Source: Methanobacteriota archaeon (GTDB lineage: Archaea; Nanobdellota; Nanobdellia; Woesearchaeales; SM23-78). Taken from it: a stretch of DNA of 11,782 nt. Shown piece by piece: positions 1 to 5,949 of this stretch (positions are counted from its first letter, which is position 1; each line of letters starts with the position of its first letter). The notes beneath the pieces were generated by a model. That model searched no databases and was not told where the DNA came from. It worked only from the letters and a program-made list of their open reading frames with translations. The DNA lies in assembly GCA_030637925.1 (NCBI GenBank), contig DAOWFR010000005.1, positions 1-11,782 on the forward strand, given 5' to 3'. The translations under genes were made by a program, and so were the position numbers.

Positions 1-777
1 AATAGGAGCAATTAACACATTAGTCTTTTTACTAGCATACTCAATCATGTTCAACATATGTTTTAGATTATAGTTGGTGCCTGCTAGGAATTTGCACTTT
101 TTCTCGTCCAGAGCATTGAGTGAGATATTAAGCCTTGATACACCAGCTTCTACTAGTCCATCAACTAGTTTTTCGGTTAGCAATGTGCCATTAGTATCAA
201 TAGAGATTATTTTTACCTTAGAATTCTTTTTTAAATCTTTTATTAGCTCAACCAAAGGAGCATAGAGCAAGAGCTCTCCTTGTGGGCCAATATGAGCCTC
301 AACACCATGCTTTTTGTTTTTTATTAACCTATTAAATTCTTCTACAAGATAATCCTTTTCAACAACATAACCAGTAACTCTTCTTGTGCTAAGACCAGCA
401 TCAACACTGCAAAAAACACAGTCAAGGTTGCAGGCAGTCAAAGGTTTTACTTCTATGCAGTTGGTGTTCCTGTCTACAAGACCAAAAACCCCTGTTCCTA
501 TTAATGGAATGCCTGAATTCCTATGGACATAAACAGTTCTTTGCTTGTTAACACTGCAAATAAGTTCTCTAAATCCTTTTTTAAGTAGCTGATTAAACTT
601 ATTGTTTGCTTTTTTGTCAGAACAATCAAATTCAATACTGTGAGATCTTATCCTGAACTTACCAATCTTAGCTAAGTCATCTTTTGAGAGGTAGAAGTAG
701 TATATTCTAAGAAAGAAAACCTTTACTTGGTCTTTCTCGTCGACAAATTCTAAATCCTTGAATTTTAAAAGTGCCAT
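1..777 (-). CDS. Radical SAM enzyme, N-terminal part (runs off left edge)
   Basis: An open reading frame of 259 codons with no stop continues past position 1, so only the N-terminal part is present. The radical SAM signature CNLDCVFC (CxxxCxxC, Cys116, Cys120, Cys123) should bind the 4Fe-4S cluster that cleaves S-adenosylmethionine. Downstream come IGPQGEL, IDTNGTLL (about residue 190) and RLNISLNA, strand and turn motifs typical of the radical SAM TIM barrel. About 100 residues precede the barrel and end with IPLIGTGVFGLVDR. This arrangement resembles the uncharacterised archaeal Fe-S oxidoreductases of the COG2100 type; that family call is from memory. The substrate is unknown. The ATG at 775-777 is chosen because a TATA-like box lies about 25 bases upstream on this strand, which fits a leaderless mRNA. 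The gene is divergent from GINS. The family-level call is firm; the function is not. Confidence 0.88.
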   Translation of the reverse strand, partial: MALLKFKDLEFVDEKDQVKVFFLRIYYFYLSKDDLAKIGKFRIRSHSIEFDCSDKKANNKFNQLLKKGFRELICSVNKQRTVYVHRNSGIPLIGTGVFGLVDRNTNCIEVKPLTACNLDCVFCSVDAGLSTRRVTGYVVEKDYLVEEFNRLIKNKKHGVEAHIGPQGELLLYAPLVELIKDLKKNSKVKIISIDTNGTLLTEKLVDGLVEAGVSRLNISLNALDEKKCKFLAGTNYNLKHMLNMIEYASKKTNVLIAPI

Positions 778-798
778 GAAAGTGGTAGAATGTGCTTT

Positions 799-806
799 TA
801 TTTAAA
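799..806 (-). promoter_or_regulatory. TATA box for the radical SAM gene
   Basis: On the minus strand this reads TTTAAATA inside a longer A/T run. Its centre is about 25 bases before the ATG at 777. That matches the archaeal TATA-to-start distance and predicts a transcript with almost no 5' leader. No Shine-Dalgarno sequence precedes the ATG, which agrees with this. Confidence 0.55.
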
Positions 807-833
807 AATAGTATTGGTTTTGTCACAGCAAAC

Positions 834-841
834 TATATAAA
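834..841 (+). promoter_or_regulatory. TATA box for the GINS gene
   Basis: TATATAAA lies with its centre about 26 bases before the ATG at 864, so transcription should begin at or next to the start codon (leaderless). This supports the ATG at 864 over the ATG at 792, which lies upstream of the box. The box is back-to-back with the divergent promoter of the radical SAM gene. Confidence 0.65.
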
Positions 842-863
842 CCCAGTATTTTTTCTCTTGATA

Positions 864-1769
864 ATGGTTGATATCAGGATTACTTATGAAACTCTCTTTG
901 ACCTTCTAAGAAGAGAGAAGAATCGTGAAGAGCTTCAGACCCTTGACAAGGACTTCTATGAGCAGGTACTGGCTTATCTTAAGGAGAAAAAAGAGGCTCT
1001 TAGCAGGAAGGGTGATGAATTATTTGTATCAGCAGAGAGAGAGAAGCTAAAGATACAGTTCCAGAACATTAGAAGGATTATAAAAGAGTTATACGAGAGA
1101 AGAGAGAAGAAAATTATTAATATGGCTATTACCAGGGCAAGAACAGGCTCTGATGTTATTGACACTTCAAGCCTTTTACCGTCGGAAAAAGAGTTCTTTG
1201 AAGAGCAGGTTAGATTACTTAGTAAGTACAAGGAAGATGTTCTTAATAATATCTTGCATCTTAAAGAATTAAATAATAAAGAAGAAGAGCCGTCCGCAGG
1301 GTTAATAAAAGAAGAAGTTAAGGAAAAAGAAGAGGAAGAAAAGGTTAAATCGCAGAAATCAGAGATTTCTGAGACGCTCAGAAATGAAGTTTCTGGCGCA
1401 CAGAAACGCAAAGACGTTTCTCGCGAGTTAGAGACTTCGTCTCAAACTGAAGAAGAACCAGAAGTTAAAGGAGAAGAAGCAGAAGAGGAAGTTAAAGAAG
1501 AAATTAAAAAAGAAGAAACAGAATCAAAAAAAGATTCTGAACTTTCAGCAAAGCTGAAAGAACCTGAACCAGAAGCTAAAGAAGAAAAAGAAATTCTAGA
1601 GGCCACAGGCGCAGAAAAAAAGAAGGTTAAGATAACCAGTTCTTTACCAGAATTTGTTGGCATTCAAGGAGAAACCCTAGGACCATTTGAAGAAGAGGAT
1701 ATAGTAGAGTTTGACCAACAAATAGCTGATATTCTTGTAAAGAAGGGGAGTGCTGAACTTGCTGAATAG
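864..1769 (+). CDS. DNA replication factor GINS (archaeal Gins51/Sld5-Psf1-like)
   Basis: This is a subunit of the GINS complex, which joins MCM helicase and the Cdc45/RecJ-like protein at the archaeal replication fork. The 301-aa protein has the A-then-B domain order of Gins51. The helical A domain spans about residues 1-136 and opens with the family-typical ITYETLFDLLRREKNREELQ and LDKDFYEQV. A low-complexity Glu/Lys linker covers about 137-252. A small beta-rich B domain covers about 253-301 (KVKITSSLPEFVGIQGE, LGPFEEEDIVEF). The linker is long: typical archaeal Gins51 proteins are nearer 200 residues. Part of it (about residues 164-194) is encoded by a CpG-rich cluster of inverted repeats unlike the surrounding Glu/Lys coding sequence. 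The ATG at 864 is preferred over 792 because the family N-terminus begins there and the TATA box lies just upstream. Confidence 0.9.
   Translation: MVDIRITYETLFDLLRREKNREELQTLDKDFYEQVLAYLKEKKEALSRKGDELFVSAEREKLKIQFQNIRRIIKELYERREKKIINMAITRARTGSDVIDTSSLLPSEKEFFEEQVRLLSKYKEDVLNNILHLKELNNKEEEPSAGLIKEEVKEKEEEEKVKSQKSEISETLRNEVSGAQKRKDVSRELETSSQTEEEPEVKGEEAEEEVKEEIKKEETESKKDSELSAKLKEPEPEAKEEKEILEATGAEKKKVKITSSLPEFVGIQGETLGPFEEEDIVEFDQQIADILVKKGSAELAE
1353..1443. repeat. Cluster of small inverted repeats inside the GINS linker
   Basis: Four short hairpin-forming inverted repeats lie in a row. CAGAAATC/GATTTCTG is at 1353-1371 (8 bp stem, 3-base loop). CAGAAA/TTTCTG is at 1379-1395 (6 bp stem, 5-base loop). 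AGAAACG/CGTTTCT is at 1402-1421 (7 bp stem, 6-base loop). GAGAC/GTCTC is at 1431-1443 (5 bp stem, 3-base loop). The self-complementary CTCGCGAG (1420-1427) overlaps the third. CAGAAA recurs at 1353, 1379 and 1401. The stretch has about eight CpG dinucleotides, against few in the flanking coding DNA. It stays in frame and encodes a Ser/Glu/Arg-rich part of the linker. It looks like an inserted palindromic element, but a second copy cannot be shown from this window. Confidence 0.6.
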
Positions 1770-1773
1770 CAAA

Positions 1774-1782
1774 TTTTTTAAA
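1774..1782 (+). promoter_or_regulatory. Possible TATA box for the eL42 gene (overlaps GINS 3' T-run)
   Basis: TTTTTTAAA is centred about 29 bases before the eL42 ATG, a suitable position for a leaderless promoter. The T6 run five bases after the GINS stop could equally help end GINS transcription. No Shine-Dalgarno sequence precedes eL42, which favours leaderless initiation. Confidence 0.45.
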
Positions 1783-1806
1783 CCTTAACCTTCTCCAGAC
1801 GATAAA

Positions 1807-2118
1807 ATGAAAATAAGAAAGATTATGAGGAGACACTGTCCTTATTGCAAGAAGCATACAGAGCATAAAGTAACTCTTGCGAAGAAGAAAGGAAGAAATG
1901 CTGCTCATCCTATTTCAAAAGGTTCAAAAAAAAGAGTTAAGCAGAGAGGATTAAGAAGAGGGGCTGGTGGTCATGGCAGGTATTCAAAGCCTCCAAAACC
2001 CAAGATGACAGGCAAGAAATTAAGCAAGAAGACAGATTTAAGATATACTTGTAAAGAGTGTAACAAAACCCATACTCAGAGCAAAGGGTTTAGAGCTAAG
2101 AGACTGGAGTTTGTGTGA
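1807..2118 (+). CDS. rpl44e: 50S ribosomal protein L44e (eL42)
   Basis: This is a zinc-ribbon protein of the large ribosomal subunit, located near the tRNA E site in the family. The 103-aa product is very basic. It carries the two expected zinc-binding pairs, RRHCPYCKKHT (Cys11, Cys14) and LRYTCKECNK (Cys82, Cys85), and the conserved central RRGAGGHGRYSKPP (about residues 50-63) followed by PKMTGKKLSKKTDLR. Length and motif order match archaeal L44e. The only sensible start is the ATG at 1807, 37 bases after GINS. In many archaea this gene precedes S27e and aIF2-alpha, as here, but a gap of 94 bases with a T-run and a TATA box suggests the next genes can be transcribed separately. Confidence 0.96.
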   Translation: MKIRKIMRRHCPYCKKHTEHKVTLAKKKGRNAAHPISKGSKKRVKQRGLRRGAGGHGRYSKPPKPKMTGKKLSKKTDLRYTCKECNKTHTQSKGFRAKRLEFV

Positions 2119-2132
2119 TTCTGACTTATAAC

Positions 2133-2138
2133 TTTTTT
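2133..2138 (+). terminator. T-run after the eL42 gene
   Basis: A T6 run lies 14 bases past the stop codon of eL42 in an A/T-rich spacer. Archaeal RNA polymerase ends transcription at such U-tracts without needing a hairpin. A weaker run of four Ts follows at 2156-2159. Confidence 0.4.
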
Positions 2139-2156
2139 ATCTTATCATTCAATAAT

Positions 2157-2164
2157 TTTATAAA
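2157..2164 (+). promoter_or_regulatory. TATA box of the eS27-aIF2-alpha-Nop10-PAC2 operon
   Basis: TTTATAAA within the spacer predicts a transcription start near 2187. That would give a leader of about 26 bases, unlike the leaderless GINS promoter, and the leader contains a strong Shine-Dalgarno sequence. Confidence 0.5.
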
Positions 2165-2198
2165 GAATTAACCACTCTTTCGTCTAAATCATACTTAT

Positions 2199-2206
2199 AA
2201 GGAGGT
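2199..2206 (+). promoter_or_regulatory. Strong Shine-Dalgarno site for eS27
   Basis: AAGGAGGT is a near-perfect match to the complement of the archaeal 16S rRNA 3' end. It ends six bases before the ATG at 2213, fixing that start. It is one of the strongest ribosome binding sites in the window. Confidence 0.85.
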
Positions 2207-2212
2207 ATTAAT

Positions 2213-2398
2213 ATGGAACCTTTAAAAGAACCTAAAAGCAAGTTTATCAAGCTCAGATGCCCTAAGTGCAAGAATGAGCAGATTGTTTTTGGCAAGTCAG
2301 CTTCAAAGATTAAATGCTTAGTATGCGGCAAGATCCTTGCAGAGCCAACAGGAGGCAAGACTAGGGTAAAGGCAAGAGTATTAGAGGTATTAGAGTAA
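2213..2398 (+). CDS. rps27e: 30S ribosomal protein S27e (eS27)
   Basis: This is a small zinc-binding protein of the small ribosomal subunit. The 61-aa product has the family zinc ribbon: RCPKCKNEQIVFGK (Cys16, Cys19) and IKCLVCGKILAEPTGGK (Cys35, Cys38). The tail KTRVKARVLEVLE is typical of archaeal S27e. The length is as expected. It is the first gene of a tight operon; its TAA stop is followed with no spacer by the ATG of aIF2-alpha, which implies translational coupling. The same order (S27e, aIF2-alpha, Nop10, PAC2) is conserved across many archaea. Confidence 0.95.
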   Translation: MEPLKEPKSKFIKLRCPKCKNEQIVFGKSASKIKCLVCGKILAEPTGGKTRVKARVLEVLE

Positions 2399-3178
2399 AT
2401 GTTTCTTAGAAGAGAAGGCTTTCCAGAAGAAGGAGAATTAGTGTTTTGCACAGTTACCAAAATACAGTATCACGCAGTAACTATTAATCTTGACGAGTAT
2501 GATAAACAGGGATTAATCCATATCTCAGAGGTAAGCCCTGGAAGGATTAGGAATATAAGGGATTATGTAACAGAAGGCAAAAAGGTTGTGTGTAAGGTTA
2601 TAAGAATAGACCCTGACAGAGGCCATATAGACCTTTCTCTTAGAAGGGTTAATGATTCTCAGAGGAGAAGCAAGACAGAGGCTATTAAGCAGGAGCAGAA
2701 AGCAGAGAAGATAGTATCAATCCTTGCTGAGAGGATGAAGAAGCCAGCACAAGAGTTATACAAGGAAATAGCACCTGTAGTAATGAATAATTATCTTTGG
2801 CTATACCTTGCTTTTGAAGACGTGGTTGAGAATAATGTTTCTCTAGAAGAACTTGGAATAAATAAAGAGTTTGCTAAAAAATTAGAGGAATTAATAAGAG
2901 ATAAGATTAAGCCTAAAAAAGTAGAGATAATAGAAAAAGTCATGGTTAAGACTTATGATGAGAATGGCTTAGAAGTGGTTAAGAAAGCCTTTGAAAAAGC
3001 AAAAAAGGTTGAGTCACACTTACAAATCAACTACCTGGGAGGAGGGGCTTATAGGATGCTAATCACAGCAAAGGATTATAAAAAAGCAGAAAGTATTCTT
3101 AAACAAGTACAAGAGAACATGACTGGTTTTATAGAGGAGAAGAAAGGCGAGATAAGCTTTGAAAGACAGGAAAAATGA
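2399..3178 (+). CDS. Translation initiation factor 2, alpha subunit (aIF2-alpha)
   Basis: This is a subunit of heterotrimeric aIF2, which brings initiator Met-tRNA to the small ribosomal subunit. In 259 aa it shows the three expected parts. An S1-type OB fold covers about residues 9-86 (GELVFCTVTKIQYHAVTINL, GLIHISEVS, GRIRNIRDYV, DPDRGHIDLSLRRV). A helical domain covers about 87-170 (AERMKKPAQELYKEIAPV, LAFEDVVENN). A C-terminal alpha/beta domain covers about 171-259 (INYLGGGAYRMLITAKDYKKAE), which contacts tRNA and the gamma subunit in the family. Ser46, in SEVSPGRIRN, aligns with the regulatory Ser51 of eukaryotic eIF2-alpha; whether it is modified here is unknown. The start directly abuts the eS27 stop, and the stop codon overlaps the Nop10 start. 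Confidence 0.95.
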   Translation: MFLRREGFPEEGELVFCTVTKIQYHAVTINLDEYDKQGLIHISEVSPGRIRNIRDYVTEGKKVVCKVIRIDPDRGHIDLSLRRVNDSQRRSKTEAIKQEQKAEKIVSILAERMKKPAQELYKEIAPVVMNNYLWLYLAFEDVVENNVSLEELGINKEFAKKLEELIRDKIKPKKVEIIEKVMVKTYDENGLEVVKKAFEKAKKVESHLQINYLGGGAYRMLITAKDYKKAESILKQVQENMTGFIEEKKGEISFERQEK

Positions 3179-3339
3179 TGCACATCCTCAAGTGCCCTAA
3201 GTGTAATAGTTATGGTTTAACAGAGAAATGTGGTTGTGGTAGCAAGAGAGTAAGACCAAAGCCTCCTAAGTACAGCCCTGAGGATAAGTATGCTAAGTAC
3301 AGGAGGAAGTGGAAGGAGGAGCACAAGAAAAATGTCTGA
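3175..3339 (+). CDS. nop10: H/ACA RNP component Nop10
   Basis: Nop10 stabilises the Cbf5 pseudouridine synthase in box H/ACA RNPs, which modify rRNA. The 54-aa product has the archaeal zinc-binding N-terminus HILKCPKCNSYGLTEKCGCG (Cys7, Cys10, Cys19, Cys21). The family motif RPKPPKYSPEDKYAKYRR (about residues 27-44) follows, then a basic tail. Length matches the family (about 50-60 aa). The first ATG at 3175 overlaps the aIF2-alpha stop (ATGA); a second in-frame ATG at 3178 removes only one Met and may be the true start. Its last eight bases overlap the start of PAC2. The gene sits between both neighbours with overlaps on each side, so co-translation is likely. Confidence 0.94.
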   Translation: MMHILKCPKCNSYGLTEKCGCGSKRVRPKPPKYSPEDKYAKYRRKWKEEHKKNV

Positions 3340-4108
3340 ATGGAAAATAAAAACAATAAAAAAAGTGAAGCTTAACAAATCAATCCTAATAGAGGGCATG
3401 CCTGGGATTGGTAATGTGGGCAAGATAGCAGCAGACCTTATTGTTGAACAGTTAAAAGCAAACAAAATCATTTCTTTTTTCTCTTATTGTCTTCCTAACT
3501 CAGTGTTTGTAAAAGAAGATAACCTGGTAGAATTGCCAAGTATAGAGCTTTTTCATAAGAGGAAAGGCAAGCAGGACTTCCTTTTTCTTGTGGGTGATGT
3601 TCAGCCTATGAAAGAACACGACTCTTACTCTTTTGCACAAGCAGTTATTGAAGTAGCTGCTAAGCATAAGTGCAAGGAAATCGTGACTCTTGGTGGTATA
3701 GGCCTTCCAGAGCCTCCTAAGAAACCAAAGGTTTATTGCACAGGAAATGATAAGAAGTTCATACAAGAGTTTGTAAAGCTAGGAGCAAGTAGCAAGCTCT
3801 ATGGAGTTGTAGGCCCAATCATGGGAATATCAGGCTTACTCTTAGGTTTAAGCAAGGAGAAGGATATAAGAGCAGCTTCTTTACTAGCAGAGACTTATGG
3901 TCATCCAATGCACATTGGCTTAAGAGGAGCAAAAGAGATTATGAGGATGCTTGAGAAGAAGTATAAGCTAGGAATTAATATGAAAAAAGTAGAAAAGGAT
4001 ATCAAGGGCTTTGAGAGTGAGCTAAAGCCAAAAGCAATGCAGCAAGAGTTGTTAGAGCAGGAAAAGCTTGGAAAACTCACGCATAAGGATACGAGCTATA
4101 TTGGGTGA
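3332..4108 (+). CDS. PAC2-family protein, probable proteasome assembly chaperone
   Basis: This is a member of the PAC2 family, whose archaeal forms (PbaA/PbaB-like) are associated with 20S proteasome assembly. The role here is inferred from family only. The 258-aa protein has the N-terminal ILIEGMPGIGNVGKIAADL (about residues 18-36), which is the family hallmark. It also has YCLPNSVFVKEDNLVELP, LFLVGDVQP, an EIVTLGGIGLPEPP segment, and GPIMGISGLLLGLS in a Rossmann-like core. The C-terminal 50 residues are charged and helical. No HbYX proteasome-docking tail is visible: it ends in SYIG. The ATG at 3332 (MSEWKIK) is preferred over an upstream ATG at 3290, which lies deep inside Nop10. It is the last gene of the translation operon, and its 3' end overlaps the convergent small gene by 32 bases. 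Confidence 0.9.
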   Translation: MSEWKIKTIKKVKLNKSILIEGMPGIGNVGKIAADLIVEQLKANKIISFFSYCLPNSVFVKEDNLVELPSIELFHKRKGKQDFLFLVGDVQPMKEHDSYSFAQAVIEVAAKHKCKEIVTLGGIGLPEPPKKPKVYCTGNDKKFIQEFVKLGASSKLYGVVGPIMGISGLLLGLSKEKDIRAASLLAETYGHPMHIGLRGAKEIMRMLEKKYKLGINMKKVEKDIKGFESELKPKAMQQELLEQEKLGKLTHKDTSYIG

Positions 4109-4382
4109 GCTCATAAGGGATAAGGAAATGTTTGTACTCTTTTTCTGGCTCTTTTTTTTCTTTCCACTCAATCTTTCTTTCTCTATTAATTTTTATTTTA
4201 TGAGATTCTAATAAATAATTAATTATAACGCAAAAGGTCTGGTACATCATCTTCTTAGGCAAGGATTCCCAGAGTTTACTCTTCCTGAACTCTCCATTGT
4301 GTTTTTTTATGAATTCTTCTACCATTAAGATAGTGTTTAGGCGGGGGAATCTGAGGACATTCTTTGGGTGTATCTCTGTCAT
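4077..4382 (-). CDS. Small protein, possible winged-helix, DPANN-type
   Basis: A 101-aa basic protein without a named family. The centre (VEEFIKKHNGEFRKSKLWES, LPKKMMYQTFCVIINYLLES, HKIKINRERKIEWKE) reads as three helices followed by a short beta wing, the layout of a winged helix-turn-helix. The segment KLWESLPKKMMYQTF recurs, from memory, in small DPANN hypothetical proteins. The C-terminus is rich in Lys and Glu. It has its own TATA-like box about 30 bases upstream of the ATG at 4382, and the 120-base space to the pilin operon looks like a divergent promoter region. Its 3' end overlaps PAC2 by 32 bases. It could act as a local regulator of the divergent pilin operon, but nothing in the sequence proves DNA binding. 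The coding call is more certain than the function. Confidence 0.72.
   Translation of the reverse strand: MTEIHPKNVLRFPRLNTILMVEEFIKKHNGEFRKSKLWESLPKKMMYQTFCVIINYLLESHKIKINRERKIEWKEKKEPEKEYKHFLIPYELTQYSSYPYA
4136..4163 (+). terminator. T-rich termination region after PAC2, inside the opposite gene
   Basis: Runs of five and eight Ts separated by a short C/G-containing spacer begin about 30 bases after the PAC2 stop. They can serve as the U-tract terminator of the translation operon. On the other strand the same bases are the Lys/Glu codons near the end of the convergent small gene, so terminator and coding sequence are shared. Confidence 0.5.
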
Positions 4383-4406
4383 GTTGTATCAGTTGATATA
4401 ACAAAT

Positions 4407-4416
4407 TATATTTAAA
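4407..4416 (-). promoter_or_regulatory. TATA box for the small minus-strand gene
   Basis: On the minus strand this reads TTTAAATATA, centred about 29 bases before the ATG at 4382. It implies little or no 5' leader. Confidence 0.5.
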
Positions 4417-4465
4417 GATTTTGGTTTTGGCTGGTGTTTACTTCAAAATTCAAATATTAATTAAC

Positions 4466-4473
4466 TTTATATA
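4466..4473 (+). promoter_or_regulatory. TATA box of the pilin operon
   Basis: TTTATATA lies about 33 bases before the ATG at 4503. It predicts a start near 4496 and a leader of only a few bases. No other convincing promoter was seen between 4503 and 10019, so the six genes downstream probably share this one. Confidence 0.55.
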
Positions 4474-4502
4474 CCTCTTCTTCTAATAATTTAAAAGACA
4501 AC

Positions 4503-4922
4503 ATGAAAAAAAGAGGTAAGAGCAAGGCACAGGTCAGTATGGAGTTCTTGATTATCATAGGGCTTGCCTTTCTAATGACTATTCCATTAATAATAGTCTT
4601 TTATCAGCAGTCAGAAACCCTTAATACAGATATAACTACAAGCCAGATTGACAAGGTTGCAAATAAGATAAGAGATGCTTCAGACGAAGTCTACTATCTG
4701 GGCAGTCCTAGTAAGAAGACAGTAACTGTTTTTATGCCAGAGGGAGTGCAGAGCATAAGCATTAGTGGTAATAAAATAATCTTCATAATTGATTCCCCTA
4801 GTGGTGATTATGAGTTGGTGAAGTGGAGTGCTGCCAACCTATCAGGAAGTATTCAGACCTATAAGGGTATTCATTATGTATCTGTTGAGTCACACAACAC
4901 TTATGTAAGTATTAGTGATTAA
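4503..4922 (+). CDS. Type IV pilin-like protein 1, class III signal peptide
   Basis: A small 139-aa exported protein and probable filament subunit. It begins with a basic n-region (MKKRGKSKA) followed by QVSMEFLIIIGLAFLM, the archaeal class III signal. Cleavage by a prepilin peptidase is expected between Ala9 and Gln10, leaving glutamate at mature position +5 (Glu14) and a hydrophobic helix (about residues 15-32) that can pack in a filament core. The rest (about 35-139) is a short helix extension and a predicted beta-rich head (KKTVTVFMPEG, ISISGNKIIFIID, YVSVESHNTYVSIS) with one N-glycosylation sequon. It is first in the operon and 37 bases from the next pilin, which has the same signal type. 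The pilin-like call is strong. Whether it forms an adhesion pilus or a secretion pseudopilus cannot be told. Confidence 0.85.
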   Translation: MKKRGKSKAQVSMEFLIIIGLAFLMTIPLIIVFYQQSETLNTDITTSQIDKVANKIRDASDEVYYLGSPSKKTVTVFMPEGVQSISISGNKIIFIIDSPSGDYELVKWSAANLSGSIQTYKGIHYVSVESHNTYVSISD

Positions 4923-4959
4923 GATATTAATAATAAATAATTTAAGAGTATAAGGGTGG

Positions 4960-5358
4960 GTGAGTATTATTATAAGAAAAAAAGCACAGGTTGCTGTAGA
5001 GTTTATATTCATAGTAGGACTAGCTATGATAGTTATTCTTGTGCTTGCAGGGGTTCTTTATTATTTATCATATAATTATTCAGAAGAGAAGAATATTAAC
5101 AGATTAAGAGACCTAGGCTATTCTTTGCAGAGCGAACTAATCCTTGCATCAGAAGTAGAGCCTGGTTATGAACGCACAATCATTATCCCTGCTAAAGTTG
5201 GTAGTGCTGATTATTCTATAAGCCAGACTGATAATGACTTGGTAATAACTTATAGACAAGCAGAATTATTATTCCAAATCCCTCAGGTTAATGGTAACCT
5301 TAACAAAGGTTCTAATACTATAAGCAAAACAGATGCTAACACTATTGTGATAAGCTAA
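4960..5358 (+). CDS. Type IV pilin-like protein 2, class III signal peptide (GTG start)
   Basis: A 132-aa pilin-like protein parallel to its upstream neighbour. The N-terminus MSIIIRKKAQVAVEFIFIVG gives a class III signal with expected cleavage between Ala9 and Gln10 and the filament glutamate at +5 (Glu14). A hydrophobic helix follows (about residues 15-38), then a helical spine (EEKNINRLRDLGYSLQSEL) and a beta-rich head (ERTIIIPAKVG, YSISQTDNDLVITYRQ, NTIVIS). The start is GTG at 4960. An in-frame TAA at 4951-4953 rules out anything further upstream, and no ATG lies between it and the signal. No clear Shine-Dalgarno sequence is spaced well in front, so translation may be modest. It may form a heteropolymer with protein 1 or be a minor subunit. 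Confidence 0.82.
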   Translation: MSIIIRKKAQVAVEFIFIVGLAMIVILVLAGVLYYLSYNYSEEKNINRLRDLGYSLQSELILASEVEPGYERTIIIPAKVGSADYSISQTDNDLVITYRQAELLFQIPQVNGNLNKGSNTISKTDANTIVIS

Positions 5359-5385
5359 AGATAATAAGCTAATAGATGATAGAAT

Positions 5386-5949
5386 ATGAGAAAGAGAAGA
5401 AGAAACAAGAAATCCCAGGTATGGGTTTCTGATTATACCATAAGCCTCCTATTATTCATCTTAGCAGCTCTTCTCTCTGTAAAGATTATTGTTAACAGCT
5501 TTTCTACAAACACTGCTTTTGAAGAGTTGAAAACTGATGCTTCTAAAATTAGTGAGATTCTCCTATCAGATGGTTATCCTTCTGACTGGACTAATGAGAG
5601 TGTTATAAGGCCTGGTCTGCTCACATCTAACAGGCTGAACTCATTAAAGGTCGAGAGGGCTATGAATATGAGTTATTCCTTATTAAAACCAAAGCTCCAG
5701 ACACGTTATGACTTCCTTGTAATATTTGAGGGCTCTGGTAATGATATGATAGAGTTTGATGAGTTTTGTGCTATTGGAAACCCTGATGTTAATATAAATT
5801 CAACAGGGGCTGGTCCTCTTATTGATTGTCATAACCCTGAGTTTACAAGTATTGATTATGATAACTTGGTAAAGCTTACCAGATTAGTTATTTATGATTC
5901 AGGAAGCACTTCAGAAATAATTAAGATGGTGATTTATGTATGGTACTAG
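5386..5949 (+). CDS. Pilin-like exported protein of unknown function
   Basis: A 187-aa protein with a strongly basic n-region (MRKRRRNKKS), then QVWVSDYTISLLLFILAALL (about residues 11-30), then an extracytoplasmic domain. It resembles a prepilin with possible cleavage before Gln11. The acidic residue would then be Asp at +6 instead of Glu at +5, unlike the two pilins upstream. The body has a helix (FEELKTDASKISEILLSDG), SYSLLKPKLQTRYDFLVIFEG, and two cysteines (Cys128, Cys148) that could form a disulfide. A hydrophobic C-terminal strand (LVKLTRLVIYDSG, IIKMVIYVWY) closes it. The family is not recognised by name; similar N-termini appear in DPANN hypothetical proteins. The gene overlaps the next one by ten bases, suggesting coupled translation and a partner role in the same envelope structure. 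Confidence 0.78.
   Translation: MRKRRRNKKSQVWVSDYTISLLLFILAALLSVKIIVNSFSTNTAFEELKTDASKISEILLSDGYPSDWTNESVIRPGLLTSNRLNSLKVERAMNMSYSLLKPKLQTRYDFLVIFEGSGNDMIEFDEFCAIGNPDVNINSTGAGPLIDCHNPEFTSIDYDNLVKLTRLVIYDSGSTSEIIKMVIYVWY

Noticed and set aside
74..265. Plus-strand frame of 63 codons near the left edge
   Set aside because: It is antisense to the continuous radical SAM frame and is Ser/Phe-rich without domain features.
792..863. Upstream ATG extending GINS by 24 residues
   Set aside because: The extension contains the TATA box for the gene and encodes a hydrophobic stretch foreign to GINS; the family N-terminus begins at the ATG at 864.
974..1411. Minus-strand open frame of 145 codons opposite GINS
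   Set aside because: Ser/Phe/Leu-rich translation is the mirror of Glu/Lys codons; no promoter or family features, and GINS is clear on the plus strand.
1353..1443. CRISPR-like repeat array reading of the palindromes in GINS
   Set aside because: The units differ in length and sequence, there are no regular spacers, and the stretch is in frame within a gene.
3290..3331. Earlier ATG for the PAC2 protein
   Set aside because: It would overlap most of the 3' half of Nop10 and adds a low-quality Ser/Arg/Gly extension; MSEWKIK at 3332 fits the family start.
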